Positions 1-12,500 of a stretch of 64,000 bases of DNA are shown here, one piece after another (positions within the stretch are counted from its first letter, which is position 1; every line of letters starts with the position of its first letter). The notes under the pieces were generated by a model, which ran no database searches, had not been told where the DNA came from, and saw only the letters and a list, made by a program, of their open reading frames with translations. This stretch comes from Nymphaea colorata (lineage: Eukaryota > Streptophyta > Magnoliopsida > Nymphaeales > Nymphaeaceae), in NCBI RefSeq assembly GCF_008831285.2, contig NC_045148.1, forward strand, positions 22,191,002-22,255,001, read 5' to 3'. The position numbers and the translations under genes are program-made.

Positions 1-1918
1 CTACTTGTGGATCCAGTGTTTTGTGATGCAGCGAGACCCCTTTTGGAATAGATTTTTCGGAAAACCAACTAATTCTTTCACCCTAGCCACAAGTCATCCC
101 CGTATTTTGCCACATATGTGGGTTCGATCCTCCAAGGCCTGCTAGAGCTCTCTCCTACTGCTTGTGGCTAGATCGATTGGCTTCGGGTCAAATAAGAACA
201 ACTATCATCTACAACATCTGGAAAACGACTACACTTAATGGCTTAAGCCGTTGTTCCCAAAAGGTACACCATTAGAGTAAGTGCGCCGCCGGCTCTAAGC
301 TCCGTTCCTTCGACTGAATGTTTGCATCGGATTGAGGTTGTCTATTGCACTGACCTCCCCACACACCAAAGTGAGGCGGTGCCGTGCAGCTGAGATGGCC
401 CTTCAAAGCCGCAAAGGATCTACAGACTATAATTGACAAGGTAGAGTGCGGGCGTGGGCGTGGGTACGACATTTCTGCTCAAGTGTTTGGGAAATCCTAA
501 TTCCTAAAGAGGAAAAGGTAAATCCTGGACTGCAAGGGCATTGTCTCCCAATTATTGAATTTGTCGTGGCACTGAATGGGCCCAATGGAAAATCGGTGAC
601 TTATTTATTGATGGGTTTAAGAAGCTGGAGCAGCGGTAGCCATTAAAATGAAGGGATAATTTACAAAATTACTCATCTCAATCTAAATTATCTACAAAGG
701 AAGAGAAAAATAAATGGATAATTTTCATTAAAAGGGCAACTATGTAAATTATTCCTTATAATTTTAGTGACTTCGATGCAGAAGCAACTCATTGAAATTT
801 CATCACAAAAGTTGAGTGCACGTTTCTTCATTTTTCAGAGTTGACTGGTGATTTACTATTTTGCCAAAAATCGAGCCACTTTTTATAATTTGTGAAAGAT
901 TGCAGAAATATTTCAGTATGTTCCGTCCAGTTGTGCTTGTGTTTTAATGGCGCACTACAAAAAAAAGGTTTTACGAAAAATAGTTTTTTAAAAATTATTT
1001 TTTAATTAGTTTTGCAAAACAGATTTGTATGTTTGGTTATAGAATCATAACAGTTTTTCGTTTTTAATTAATTTGGTTAAACTATTTTCTTCCAAAAATA
1101 ATTTTTCATAAGACTTGCACTTCTTATCATCCAAACTCTTACCAAACAGTGTCTTATAAGGAAGAATCATTTTTTACCTCAAAAAATGAGTTTTGCCACC
1201 CAAACAACTTAAATGTGCATTCTTGTGAATATGAAATATTAATCCTGTAAGGGAGGAAATTAAGACGACACTCTTGGAGAACGATCCAAACACAAAAAAT
1301 TATATGTTAAAGTTTTTTTACTTGGTACCTGGGAGAAAAGTCGACGGATGGAATATGCCATGGGACAAAAAAAATGTTCAACCAATAGACATACAAAACC
1401 ATCTGATCGAAACTAGTGGTTTTCAGCAATTATTTCTAAAATCTGACTAATTAAATGCATGTGCATTGCCGTGAAAGCTAAACAATCAAAATTAAATTAC
1501 AGATATATGCCGAAAGAAAATATATAAAATGGTTGGACAGATGTCATCAGTGATAACCATTAAAAAATGCATGAAGAACCACTAAAAAATGCAGGGTGGC
1601 TTCGATGTGAATACAGGTTTATAGTCATACTTTCAGGTATAGGTTTATTTTTCGAAAGACTTTGACTCTCTCCCCCTGTCAAATCTCTCTCTCTCTCTCT
1701 CTCTCTCAGAGAATGTTGAAGTAGCGGAGTCATTTAGATGTACATCTTTTCTTCCACATCAAAGAAAACAAAGTGGGTGACCAGTGAACAGCAATTTAAA
1801 CATGTGTTGGGCATTTTCGATCTGAATGGTTGGCAGATGCAAAAAAAAAAGATAATGCATATTGTAGAGTTTTGTATTACCTAAGGATGAGCATTCGTTT
1901 AGGTACCCTATTTCTCCC
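1..1918. other. AT-rich non-coding DNA at the start of the unit
   Basis: No coding region is supportable here. Short open frames (272-472 minus, 446-646 plus) recur in the right arm only because the DNA is duplicated. A short CT tract lies at 1685-1708. The stretch is present three times: here, at 28755-30600 and in reverse at 53950-55873. Confidence 0.7.

Positions 1919-2003
<85 letters not shown>
1919..2003. repeat. Compound CT/TA microsatellite, left arm
   Basis: About 30 bases of CT repeats are followed by GA and then an uninterrupted TA tract of about 52 bases (1952-2003). The matching tract in the right arm is about 99 bases. Confidence 0.97.
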
Positions 2004-2005
<2 letters not shown>

Positions 2006-2172
2006 GTGAGCATCGTCTTCCTTAGTGAGACATTGATGGAAAATCATCACTTCGAATGTCTGGATGGACAATCCACCATCGGCAAAAATGAGTGTTCTTG
2101 TGGTGACTATCGCCTATGGCAACAAGCACAGATTTTCTTTTCTAATGTCATCGCAAACCCCCATGACTGCTG

Positions 2173-3306
2173 AGGGTTTGCCAATGTCTATGGATTTTCT
2201 TTTTTTTTTGGTAGATTGTCTGAATTGGACCAAATATGCCTTAAACTGTGAAGCTGTCCCTCAGACACGGCTCAATTACTTCCAAATACTGTGAAGCTCA
2301 AACTTGGCTCGAGTTCTCAAAACTTGAATTTGGCCCAAGCAGTTCGTTGAGGATTGGCTTGAGCTTATTTGGAAAGAAAAGGGCAGTATGGATTCATATA
2401 TTTTCAATTACCATGAATTAGGAGAATATCATTTTCTTATTAGTTGTTCTCTTTAGGAGAATAGAGTACTCTTCTAAACAGAGTCATTACCAAACAAGCA
2501 AGAATGAACATTTTAGAAGAAAAATACAACGTGACATTTACAACCATTAACAATTGAAAGTCCGTGATTCTGTGGTTGTTTGTACAACTAGAATGAAAGA
2601 AAGGAGAGAATTAGCAAAAAAAATTGGCAACAACGATAATGAAAAAATGAAAACATTAATTAGAAGGAAGCTATATACATTTCTATTTCATTTGGAAGAC
2701 TGAGACTATGCTGGCTTATTTTTCTCTTGTGAATGACATAACCGTGCCCAATACGATTAATGGTTGACATTTTGAGTAATTTGATTCAATTGCCTTAGCG
2801 TTCTGTGCTCCATTCCTGCCTTTCTTTGACATTTAATTAATTGCAAGAAAAGGAATGGCTACCCTAACAATGAATGTCATCAATTTTTGGTGAAGAATTC
2901 AACATCAGGAGCCAAACCGAGAATTGCACTTAATAAGAACTCAGTTAAATGTTCATAATTTTCTCCTACTGAAAGCTACACAATCGATGAAAAGATACTC
3001 ATTTTAAACAGAAGAAAGAACAGTTCAACCAGTGGTGGAGCCAGAATTTTTTGGGTATGGGGTACTCTTATAGAAATTCTCATTTTTGAAGGTGCACAAC
3101 ATATATAAATAGGTAAATAATTGTAAGAAATCTATGTAAAAATAAATAAAAATTTTGTTGTTGGCATGGGCAACTGCCCATGCCAGCATATATGTAGATC
3201 TGTTACTGCATTCAACAGCCTTGAACCCAGGGATGAGGGAATGGGTGTGAGGTTTCAACCTCATATCAAATTACCAAAAACAGATGAAAAGAAAAAGGAG
3301 AGCCTG
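2173..3306. other. 1.13-kb segment present only in the left arm
   Basis: The right arm joins the equivalents of 2172 and 3307 directly, near 53918, and the shared bases at the joint are CTG. The part at 2384-2690 is also present in the direct copy at 31578-31872, so the segment is ancestral and was deleted from the right arm. I see no gene in it; it is AT-rich. Confidence 0.85.
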
Positions 3307-4011
3307 TGTTAGAACTACAAGATAAATGATGAGAATTTACCTTGCGGGCCCCCCTTTGATGATGATTAAGCTTCTCCATAGATTTACCTCCGCCTCCATG
3401 GATACGTCCACAAAGATGCAACTTTATTATCTTTTATGAAAAGCCTCTAATTGGTGGCGAGCAGTCGAATTTCTTCTGCTAAGGAAGAACGAAAAATGAA
3501 ACTCAGGAGATGTACACGTACATATGAACTGAGAAGATGTTTCCTTTTTAAATTCCGAAAATTCCTTCGCTGAAGTGCAGTAATACTTTAAATTTTGAAG
3601 CTTTAGGACTCGTTAGGCAAACAAAACACTATGTAATTATTTCATAAATATAAATATGCACGAAACAGTCCTACATCTGCTTCTACCCCTGCCTTCAGAC
3701 CATAACGTGGAGAAACAGCCAAAAGAAGCTGGCCGCCTTAGGAACAAGGCCTTAGAGGTGCAGGCAGCAATGGCTTTCTTCCTTGTTTTGCCTCCAAGGT
3801 TCAGGATGAAGGGATTTAGAAACAGCATTGCGGACATATGAGGTAATTTGCATGAAGCATACCTTCAAAGATGTGAGCTATATCACACTTGCCGCCCGTT
3901 TCTTTCCTTCTGCATATATGTCATCTGCTAACACGCATGAGCTATACTCCAAGAAAACGCTGCAGGCTCGTAGGAGCCAGTGCGAAGGGAAGCATTGATT
4001 CAGTGTGGGCC
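3307..4011. other. Sequence next to the copia primer site, no clear gene
   Basis: In the right arm (53213-53900) this DNA lies directly downstream of a copia-like primer-binding site. A start codon at 53160 there opens a serine-rich peptide of about 40 residues beginning [10 protein letters not shown], which could be a gag remnant. Overlapping open frames on both strands (3656-3841 plus, 3637-3837 minus) are shared by both arms, and neither resembles a family I know. Confidence 0.4.
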
Positions 4012-4395
4012 GAGAAGGCTTTTTACTAATGAATCAATATTCAAAGTCGTTCAATTCTGAATCTTTTGTTCCAGCAAAGCGTCGGAATTCTAAATTTTCA
4101 TAAGGTCCCCCCGGAATTCCTTCCAGAGCCTGTTGAATAATTTGATGGATTCCGTCATTTCGCCAATTCTTACTAAATAACGAGCTAATGAGTCTCCTTC
4201 TTTTTGCCATTGGACTTCCCAATCGAATTCATCATAACACTCATACCGATCGACTTTACGAAGGTCCCATTGGATTCCGGAAGCTCGTAGCATTGGTCCT
4301 GATAAACCCCAATTTATGGCTTCCTCTCCCCCAATAAAACCTACCCCTTCAACTCGTTCCAAAAAGATGGGATTGCACGTAATAAGCTTTTGTAT
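4012..4395 (-). pseudogene. ndhH: Plastid ndhH fragment inserted in the nucleus (NUPT)
   Basis: Minus-strand translation gives a middle part of chloroplast NADH-plastoquinone oxidoreductase subunit H (49-kDa subunit), which in the plastid forms part of the NDH complex of cyclic electron flow. Recognisable stretches include [55 protein letters not shown] and, in another frame, [17 protein letters not shown] frameshift after GEMTESIK separates the two halves, so the copy is dead. Only about 384 bp of the gene is present, with no start or end. The right arm lacks it: at 53200-53212 it has the unbroken host sequence. About 13 host bases were lost at insertion, as is common for end-joined plastid DNA. 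Confidence 0.93.
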
Positions 4396-4903
4396 CACCA
4401 GAACCGGTAGAAGAAGAACTTGAGGAGGCAGCCATTAGATCACACGCCAATACCAAGCAGCAGCAAAAAAATGAAAGACACGAGTAATGGAATGGCTCGT
4501 GCAGAAGGAAAATTTCCTAAGGATTTGGTGAGGCAATACCAGGATGAGCTTTGTCTTTTTTAAAATAAGCACTGATACCATAACAGAGCAAGAGAGAAAA
4601 GGAAAGATAGGTGGGCGATACAAATTATAGAGGTTCGGTTATTTGACCTACATCCTCTCTCTCATACCAATTTTTCATGTATTTTGGTATCAAGTTCCAT
4701 TTTCTGTTATATGTTTACAGTTCTCAACGTGACACTTATTTTTCTTAAGAAAAGATTTTCAACAGTGTATTTTCATTCAACTCTGATTTTTCATGAACGT
4801 CGGATTCATGCCCACTTGCCTCTTGTCTCTCTCTCTTTTCTTTTCCCCTTTATTTCGTCCGATTATCTCATCCGGTGTTAAATTAGTTAAGCATGTCTCA
4901 ACA
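4396..4903 (-). mobile_element. Ty1/copia LTR and primer-site fragment, left arm
   Basis: On the minus strand, TGTTGAGACATGC at 4903 could be the 5' end of an LTR of about 320 bp. It is followed at 4580-4569 by TGGTATCAGTGC, close to the initiator-methionine tRNA complement TGGTATCAGAGC used as a copia primer site. After that comes a short leader and a serine-rich possible gag start. No second LTR or internal domains follow, so this would be a 5' end fragment. The LTR does not end in a clean CA, which lowers confidence. Confidence 0.45.
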
Positions 4904-7266
4904 CGAGGGAGATTCAACTGCACGCACACGTTTGTGCAAGCAACAAAAATTAGTCTTTTAATATTTTAGAAATTTTTTATAATGGTCTGTACATTATAAT
5001 CTTTTAGTATTTTATAATTCCTTTTTTGCCCTTTAAAAGTCTTCTTTAAAACAGACTTCATGTGCAAGTAAACTTGCAACTGGAACCAGCAACCTGGCAC
5101 CAACTGTTATATTTGGATGGTTGCCATTTAAATTTAATAACCTGGAAACTGACTGTAGTTTCTGATAGAGACATGGAAGAGATGGATCCATTTTTGTTAT
5201 TAAAATCATTTACCTGCTTTGACTTTGAAGAAGAGGGTCCTTGTTATTTTCTTTGAACCCATGAACTATGCATGAATGGTTAACGTATAAAAACATGACT
5301 GCCGATAGAGATATCCATGATCAAGGATATTCATTCGACCCTTTTTTGGGTCTTCTCAATAACAAATGCCTTTTTGGGGACATTAAGCTCGTTAGACTTG
5401 TCAAGTTGTTGCATAGATAATAGTTAATCTAGAGCTAGCTTGAACTATTGTCAAGCCAATTAGTCATCTCCTCTTCCTGGTGTGTTTGGTAGTTTCGGAT
5501 CTTATATCTAACGTTGATCTGAAATTCTTTTTTTTTCCTTAATGGGACCCATAAACAAACAGTATATTTCTCACCCACAGAAAAATGAGGATTTGAGATT
5601 ATTAATATATGGCCAAAACCTCAGATTTGAACTTTGATGGAAGCATAAGCCATGGCAATGACAATGAATTAAGATGCTTCGTAAATCTTTTGAAGACTTA
5701 AACCTAGAAAAAAAATACAAAAATGGGGACGAATTTATGGTGCCTTTTAATTAATTGGAGGAAGACTTCATTTTACTTCGAAATGGAACGTAAATCGCTT
5801 TTCTTGTTTTTTGAAATTGAAGGCAAGACTTGATCTAAGACATTCAAATTTTGAGAACTTTTTCCAGTCTCCTCTTACGACCTGCTCACTACTCGGTAAC
5901 AAAATTCAGACATGTTTTCCGTAATTTTAGATATAGAAAAAACAATGGCTTATTTATAAAAAAGGATGTTGACATCATAGGCAGTTTCTGTTTAGGATCC
6001 AATTTTTCTTGGGCATAATTCAAGAAACGAGCGTCATTTTCTGTAAGGTTTGACATGTGATTAAATGTCACCTCTTAACAAGTGAAACTTCAAACAGTAA
6101 AGTTTTGTTTTGCCTATGCAAATTATAGTTAACTCTCTATATATATTGAAACATATTCTTGAGGGTATAGCATATCCTGCTCAGGTCCACATGCAGTCTA
6201 CGACCACAAAAAGGCCGTGGGAATGAAGGGGCCTTTAAGATATCTTCTGGTGGTGGAATGTTAATCTCCTTTTCACCCGAAGTACATCAGCTTAAGATCC
6301 TGAAATTCCAAAGGGTAAAGAATATTTTCAATTAAAACCAAAATGTAAACCACTAAGACCCGTCAATAGTATATTTGTGTGCACGCCCACATATGACAGT
6401 ACTCTTAAACACTTTGATGGTCCAGCAATGGATGGGAGTCCTGGAATTCGTGTGCAACTCTACCTATTTTAAATGTGGTGTTCAAATAAATGAAAATGTG
6501 AACCTATCTTTCGCAGATATGTTAAACCTTGATCAGATATATATTAAATGTGCAACTGCTTACTATAGACTGAATTTTGGTGGCGAAGCGTACTTTTGTT
6601 GTTACACCATTTATTATGACATTTAATACTATATAAGTGTAGATAATTGTGGCTTAATCTGATGTACTATAATTTCCTGAACGTTTTTAAGTATTAATAT
6701 TAAAATAGTAACTTTAACAAAAAGGTGATTGCGTGATAGAGAGAGAGTGTGCTTAAGATATTCAAATGGGTGCTATAGGTATTTTATTTTGCAGCTAAAA
6801 TTGGCAACTTAGTTTAAGTGGATGGCTTTAAACTGAAGGGTGAAACTTTCATAAGGCTTAAGAAGTTAAAATTAAATGCAAAGTTAAGACGGTTTTGGAA
6901 AATATTCTCAAACTACAAGGGTCGTTGCTGAGAAAGTCTCAAAGGATAAAGATACCGGGTTAGCTTAATTAAATAACAATAAAAACAATAAAAATAACAA
7001 CAATAATAACAATAACAATACCATGGATAACAAGATTTAATGAAAAGAGAGAACCAAAAAAAAAAAGAACAACAAAAGCAGACAAAGTAGGAGAAGAATG
7101 AACGCGAAGTGTGACCGAGCAATAAGAATGAAGAAGGATTTCACAAGTTCATGTGAAGATGACATGGATGTAGCATCTTATGTGATGATGTATGCTGCCA
7201 TCTGACGGTGGAAATAATGCCTCACAAATGGACATTTAATCGTTTTCTATTTCTCGGCACCATTTT
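4904..7266. other. AT-rich intergenic DNA, left arm
   Basis: No recognisable gene. An 83-codon open frame at 6375-6626 (plus) is also open in the right arm (50975-51226, minus) with only four residue changes by eye. It has no recognised domain, upstream signals or intron pattern. A GA tract lies near 6738, and AAT/AAC-rich DNA at 6965-7020. Confidence 0.6.
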
Positions 7267-8246
7267 CTATTTCCTTGTGGACATTTAATTCCTCAAGCTT
7301 CCAGAGACCCATGCAGTTCATCATTCTATTAGTCTTTGGTCGGGAGGCTGAGTTATTAGGGATGTCAATGAATCAGATTCAGATCAAATATCAGATAATG
7401 TTTCTTTACATAAATCAGATATGAAAAACAGAGAAATTTGATATCCAAATAAAAAATCAGATCAGATTCGGTATTAAAAATTGGCATCCGATTGAATTCG
7501 GATTCGGACTCAGTATCAAATAGACACCCAATTGCATACCAGAAAAAAAAAAGATAATGGATATCTAAACCCAAATTTACAGAACCCGATCTAAATAATA
7601 TATTTTATTCTACATTATTGTAAATTTATAAATCTGAATCGAAATTTGAATTACCAATTTTAAATTAATACCATCTGAATGTGAAACCAATGCAAACTTC
7701 GTTGAGCACTTGGCGAGGTTTAGGCCACCTCCAGATCCACTCCAAGTGACATTTTGTTCAGTAGCCTTCTTGCTTTTATAGCTGCATTTTTCATCAATTT
7801 CATCAACACCCATGACACCTGGTTACGTATATGGTGCATAGCCTTTAAGAAAATGACAAGTGCCCCCCACTTGTACTAGCTCCTTAGCCCACTTTTGCAT
7901 CCATGGGAGCCTACGCACAAGCCTAGGCATATAACCAGCTTTGAACATCAACCCATGTCATCGATACTAAACTAAACACATGAGAGAGAGAGAGAGAGCA
8001 GTTCTCAGTTACGGAAACAGGGATGGTGAGCATATGAAGAAGGGGTAAAGTGTGTCGCAGGCCTCTTCATGAGCTTGTTGTTGCCAACTCCACCATCATC
8101 AACATCATCGTTGTCTTCTCAAAAGATTTAGTGGAGAAAGTATGACTTAGCAAATGAAAGAACAGTAGGGCCTTCTACCTCTTGGGATCTGTTATGGAAA
8201 ATGAAAACGAATTCTTAAAGCTGTGCTATATTAACTTTGTTTTTTT
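7267..8246. other. 0.98-kb segment missing from the right arm
   Basis: The right arm joins the equivalents of 7266 and 8247 at about 50317, sharing TTTT at the joint. The half from 7985 onward is also present in the outer block at 56707-57145, so the right arm lost it. The segment holds AT-rich words (GAATCAGATTC-like, 7360-7510) and a GA tract at 7983-7999. No gene seen. Confidence 0.8.
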
Positions 8247-9178
8247 ACATCTACTGTAAAGCTATAAAATTGAATCATGGTATTCCTTGCCATGCATGAG
8301 AAATTCTATAGACGGTTGAAGGCATGATATTGTTGTAACAGAAAATACTCTTTTACGCCTGTAAAAAAATTGATTATCTACATAAAGAGTATAAATATGT
8401 GAAAGGAAGAAGAGCACGATACTCTGTTCCATCCATTCCCAGCCTCCTTGGTTATGCCCTTTTGATTCCGTGGCAGCCCTGATTTTCTCTTATGCGTCAT
8501 CTGAAACTCGCAAGATATTGCAAGGGGAGGAAAGTAGTGGTGGCAGACGAGAAGTGTTGTGCTTGTGATGATGCACAATAGGTTGACAATGGTCTATTTT
8601 TCTATAGCTCTGCCTCCTCTTTTCCCAAAAGTTCTTTATATGGCTAGATTTCTTTTGCACCGGTACAAATTGTTCCAAAAAAAATGTCAAATTGGGTGCT
8701 TCAATTTCGTTGTTATTTCTGTTGGATAGTGGTCCTTAGCCCTATCCTTCATCTCGTAACTGCAAGCCAGATTAAATTGAAAAACTGATTTCCGAAATAA
8801 AAGATTTCATTAAAAGGAAATTCAAAGCTTATTTTGTTACCATTTTCGAACCTGCCAACAATTCTCTGGCAATAATCGCTGCTGGGATTCAGGAAATCCT
8901 AGGAGGCAGACTATAAAGTCTCAGCTTATGTTCATCTGAAGGTTGATCTTTAGATTAACCTTGCGACGCCTCACAAGTGATGTAGTTAGCTTTAAAAATA
9001 CTGTTCTTGCTTAAACGAGCCTTGAGTCTATCCATTTTATACCTGTCACTGGATACTTCGCTCAAGGTTTAGTGTCGAGCTCAAGCTTGGTCTTGGTTTG
9101 TTGAGTGGAGTTTGAACTGACCCTTTAAAGCACAATAGCTCGAGCAAGACAAGACATGAGCAGAGTTGGGCTCTAGCG
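8247..9178. other. Intergenic DNA, left arm
   Basis: No gene is supported. Open frames at 8378-8690 (minus) are partly shared with the right arm but carry no domain. Words such as GCTCGAG and CAAGCTTGG near 9060-9150 are common in plant intergenic repeats. Confidence 0.5.
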
Positions 9179-9436
9179 CACTTGCGTATAAACCACAACT
9201 ATAATATATGCTATTGGCAATGACTTTTACCATAGCGAATAGTCATAATGCAGTTGCCAATAAACTTATTGGCAAGTACTCTTGCCCTAGCCAACAGCTA
9301 AGGTTGCCCTTGCCCTTTACAGCACGGGGAAAAGTCTTTTGTTAGGCCCAAGGTCATTGTCAAAAACATCATTGGTAAGAACTCGTTGAGTTATTGACAA
9401 TGGTAGAAGTCGTTGCTAGAAGTTCTTATTGTAGTG
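9179..9436. mobile_element. 258-bp CACTA-like miniature element, left arm
   Basis: The ends read CACTTGCGTATAAAC and, in reverse, CACTACAATAAGAAC. In the right-arm copy they are CACTTCTGTATAAAC and CACTACTGTAAGAAC, matching at 12 of 15 positions. Both copies are exactly 258 bp. Between the ends are repeated words such as TTGCCAATA, GGCAAGTAC and AGCGAATAGTC, like the subterminal motifs of CACTA elements. It encodes no transposase. I see no matching 3-bp target duplication, so the assignment is tentative. Confidence 0.5.
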
Positions 9437-9552
9437 ATTCCTCTACTGCTATAGGTCACCCTTTTCTTTTGAAAGCAAAACAAAATGCCACTTCTATAGC
9501 AGGTAAGCCAGTTCTTTCTAATTTGAAAGTGGGATGGCTTCAAACAGATAAT

Positions 9553-12500
9553 CTAGATCGATACCAACAAACATAAACATAGACTATTGAAGCAAATAGA
9601 TAGAGAGCCAATAAAATGGGAATTCATAGCAAAATTTGGGGACAACAAGTCCCCTAAGTACAAGAATAAACCGCAAAAACATAAATAGAAGATGAATATA
9701 CAAGACAATCGCATAGTAAAACAAAAATAAAAAAAGGATGGTGTAGCACAGTCACCCAGCCGCAGACGGAGGACGGCGCCATAGCTGAATAACAAAATGG
9801 ACATCCCCCTACACCAGACGAGCCACAAGATCTGGCAATGAGAAGGTGCCCCTGAAGACCCTGTTGTTGCGCTCCTCCCAAATGTGCCACCAAGAAGAAA
9901 TGAGCCACAACCTCTAGACTCGCCCCCAGGAAGCAGACAGGTGGGGAGAAGGAGAAAAGAGGAAAAAAAGGCAAATGGAGGGTGGGTCTGGAAGGCTACT
10001 AACATGGGAAGGCCATGCAAAGGCAAAAACACTAACAAAGAAAGGGCAAGTAGTAAAAAGGTGGACCCAAGACTCAACTGTGTTGAGATAGAGGGGACAC
10101 TGGTTAGCTAAACTGATGCCAAGGCGATGTAAGTGGTCAAAAGTGTTGATGTGACCAGCAAGAAGAAGCCAGACAAAAGTAATGGCACGAGGAGAAGGGC
10201 CTGGGGACCAAAGGGACAGGGGGTGAGAGCAACGCAACAGAAGAACCAAAAGAGGCCAGGTAGCAAGAAGAAAAAGTGAATCCATAGAAAGGTGAAAGAG
10301 GCCAAGATTGGGGTGCAACAGAAGGGAGGTCAACAAGCCGAAGGAAAAGGCGAAAGGCAAAAACCAGGTCACACCAAAAGTGGGAGGGAGAGGTGTGGGA
10401 GATGAAACCATTCCAAACACTAAGGGAAGAGAGGTCAAATTTGGAACAAATGAATGGGGTGATTGGAGAATGCTCAGTTGCGAGATGCCACCATCAAGAA
10501 CACAGGAAGGACTCACATGCCGGACTAAGGTTGGTAACCCCAACACCCCCAAGAAGACGTGGAAGGGCAACCATATTCTGACATGCAAGCCAATCTGAAG
10601 GTCGATCACCATCCCAGATAAATCTACGAAAAATCCTATCAAACCTTCTCAGAACAGCCACAGGAGGTCAAAAGACTGCCAGTGCATGGAGGGGGACCGA
10701 CGAAAACAATGTTTAGTAAGAGTAATACGACCAGGAAGATAAAACAGCTTTTTCTATCAACACTGAAGGTGATTCACAAGCTTCTGTTCTACTAAATTCC
10801 AAAAGGAGGGAGCAGGAGGCGCCAACATAGTCTGAAGACCTAAGTAGTCCATGTGTAAGCCATTAACCTTACACCCAAAGCAAGCTTTCGCAAGAAGCAC
10901 CGTGGCTGGATCCACGTGAATGAGAGAAAGGTGGTCTTTAGAGGAATTAATAGAAAGACCCGAGATGAGCTCAAAAACCTGAAGGATGAGCCAAGTTCTC
11001 ACAATATATTGGCTGAAGGCAGTGCCAAACAGGAGAAAGTTGTCAGCATATTGAAGGGTGGAGAAGGACTGTAAGTGGGGGAGTGAATGTGGCGTGAGGA
11101 AGCCAACGACCGCAGCATGATGAAATAACGTAGAAAAGCACTCGGCAACTAAGTTGAAAAGAAAAGGCGACAACGGGCAACCCTGAGAGAGGCTGCGACC
11201 GAGACAGAAGAAATCGCCACACATCCCATTGAAGGTGAGCAGGTCTGAAAGGAACTCCCAACTAACCGAATCAAAGGCCTTAGAGATGTCCAACTTAAGC
11301 ATGAAGGAAGGAAGATGTAGACAGTATAGAGAGTGAACAACTTCATTGGCCAGGACAATCGCGTCCTGCAAACGTCGACCCATGATGAATGCAACATGGA
11401 AGGGGTTAATGATAGAAGACATAACAGGCGCAAGCTACAAAGATAGCAATTTAGCAATAATCTTGTAAGGTGTGCCTAAGATAGAGATCGGGCGAAAGTG
11501 GCTGATGTCCATAGGGTTAGGATGCTTAGGCACCAAGACGCAGGTGACGCGATTAAATTCCTTCTGAAAAATGGAGTTGGAGGCAAATTCATCAAAAAAC
11601 GTAAACACATCAGCGTTACAAGCCTCCCAAAAGGTGCGAAAAAATTCAACAGGGAAACCTTCAATGCCAGACACCTTACCAAAGCTGAGGGCCCAGACAA
11701 CATTCTTGATTTCTTGGTGTAGGAAGGGCCGCTCAAGAGAGATCGCACAGGAGACAGAGAGGGAGGAGAGGTGAAATTATGGAAGCAGGGCACAAATGCA
11801 AAGATGCTTAGAATAGAAATCACGAAAAAGGGCGGTCAAAGCCGGGAGAATGTCGTCACTAAGAAAAACCCTATGGCGAATAACCATGGACTGGAGCGAC
11901 GTTTGACGACACCTTCAAGGTGCGGCCAAGTGGAAGAATCTAGAATTCTGATCTCCATAAGAAAGCCAACCCAGCCTAGAACGCTGCTGCCAGTGGATGG
12001 ACTCCCTAATCCCCCATTCCTGAGCCAGACACTTGAGACAAAGGAGGCGGGAAGACTGATTCGTAGAAATATCATCAAAACACTGGAGGGACAAAATCTC
12101 CTCATCCCAACCGGTCACCTCAAAAAATTTGCCACTACAGAAAATGTGCTTCTAGGCAAAAACCTCCCTCCAGATGGAGTGCAACTTCCACGAGGCCCTG
12201 AAAGCAGCCCACCTACCATTGATGGTGCGAGCCCACCATTTAGGGATGGCAGCGACAAAGGACTCATTTCGGAGCCACCAAAGCTCAAAATAAAACCTGA
12301 CACGCCTAGTACCAGCCCTACCCCGAATAAGGGAAAGGAGTAGCGGAGCATGATCAAATAAGTGTCTCGGCCCAGGAACCAAAGAGGATAAAAGAAAAGG
12401 AGAGAACAACTAAGGCAAGAGGAAGACCCGGTCCAACCTACGGAGAATCAGAGGATTCCTATTGTTGGACCAAGTAAACTTGCCATTACTCAGAGACACG

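Noticed and set aside
4012-4395. ndhH as a working gene or as chloroplast DNA
   Set aside because: Only a middle fragment is present, with an internal frameshift, and it is embedded in repeat DNA whose other copy has the empty site. It is a nuclear insert.
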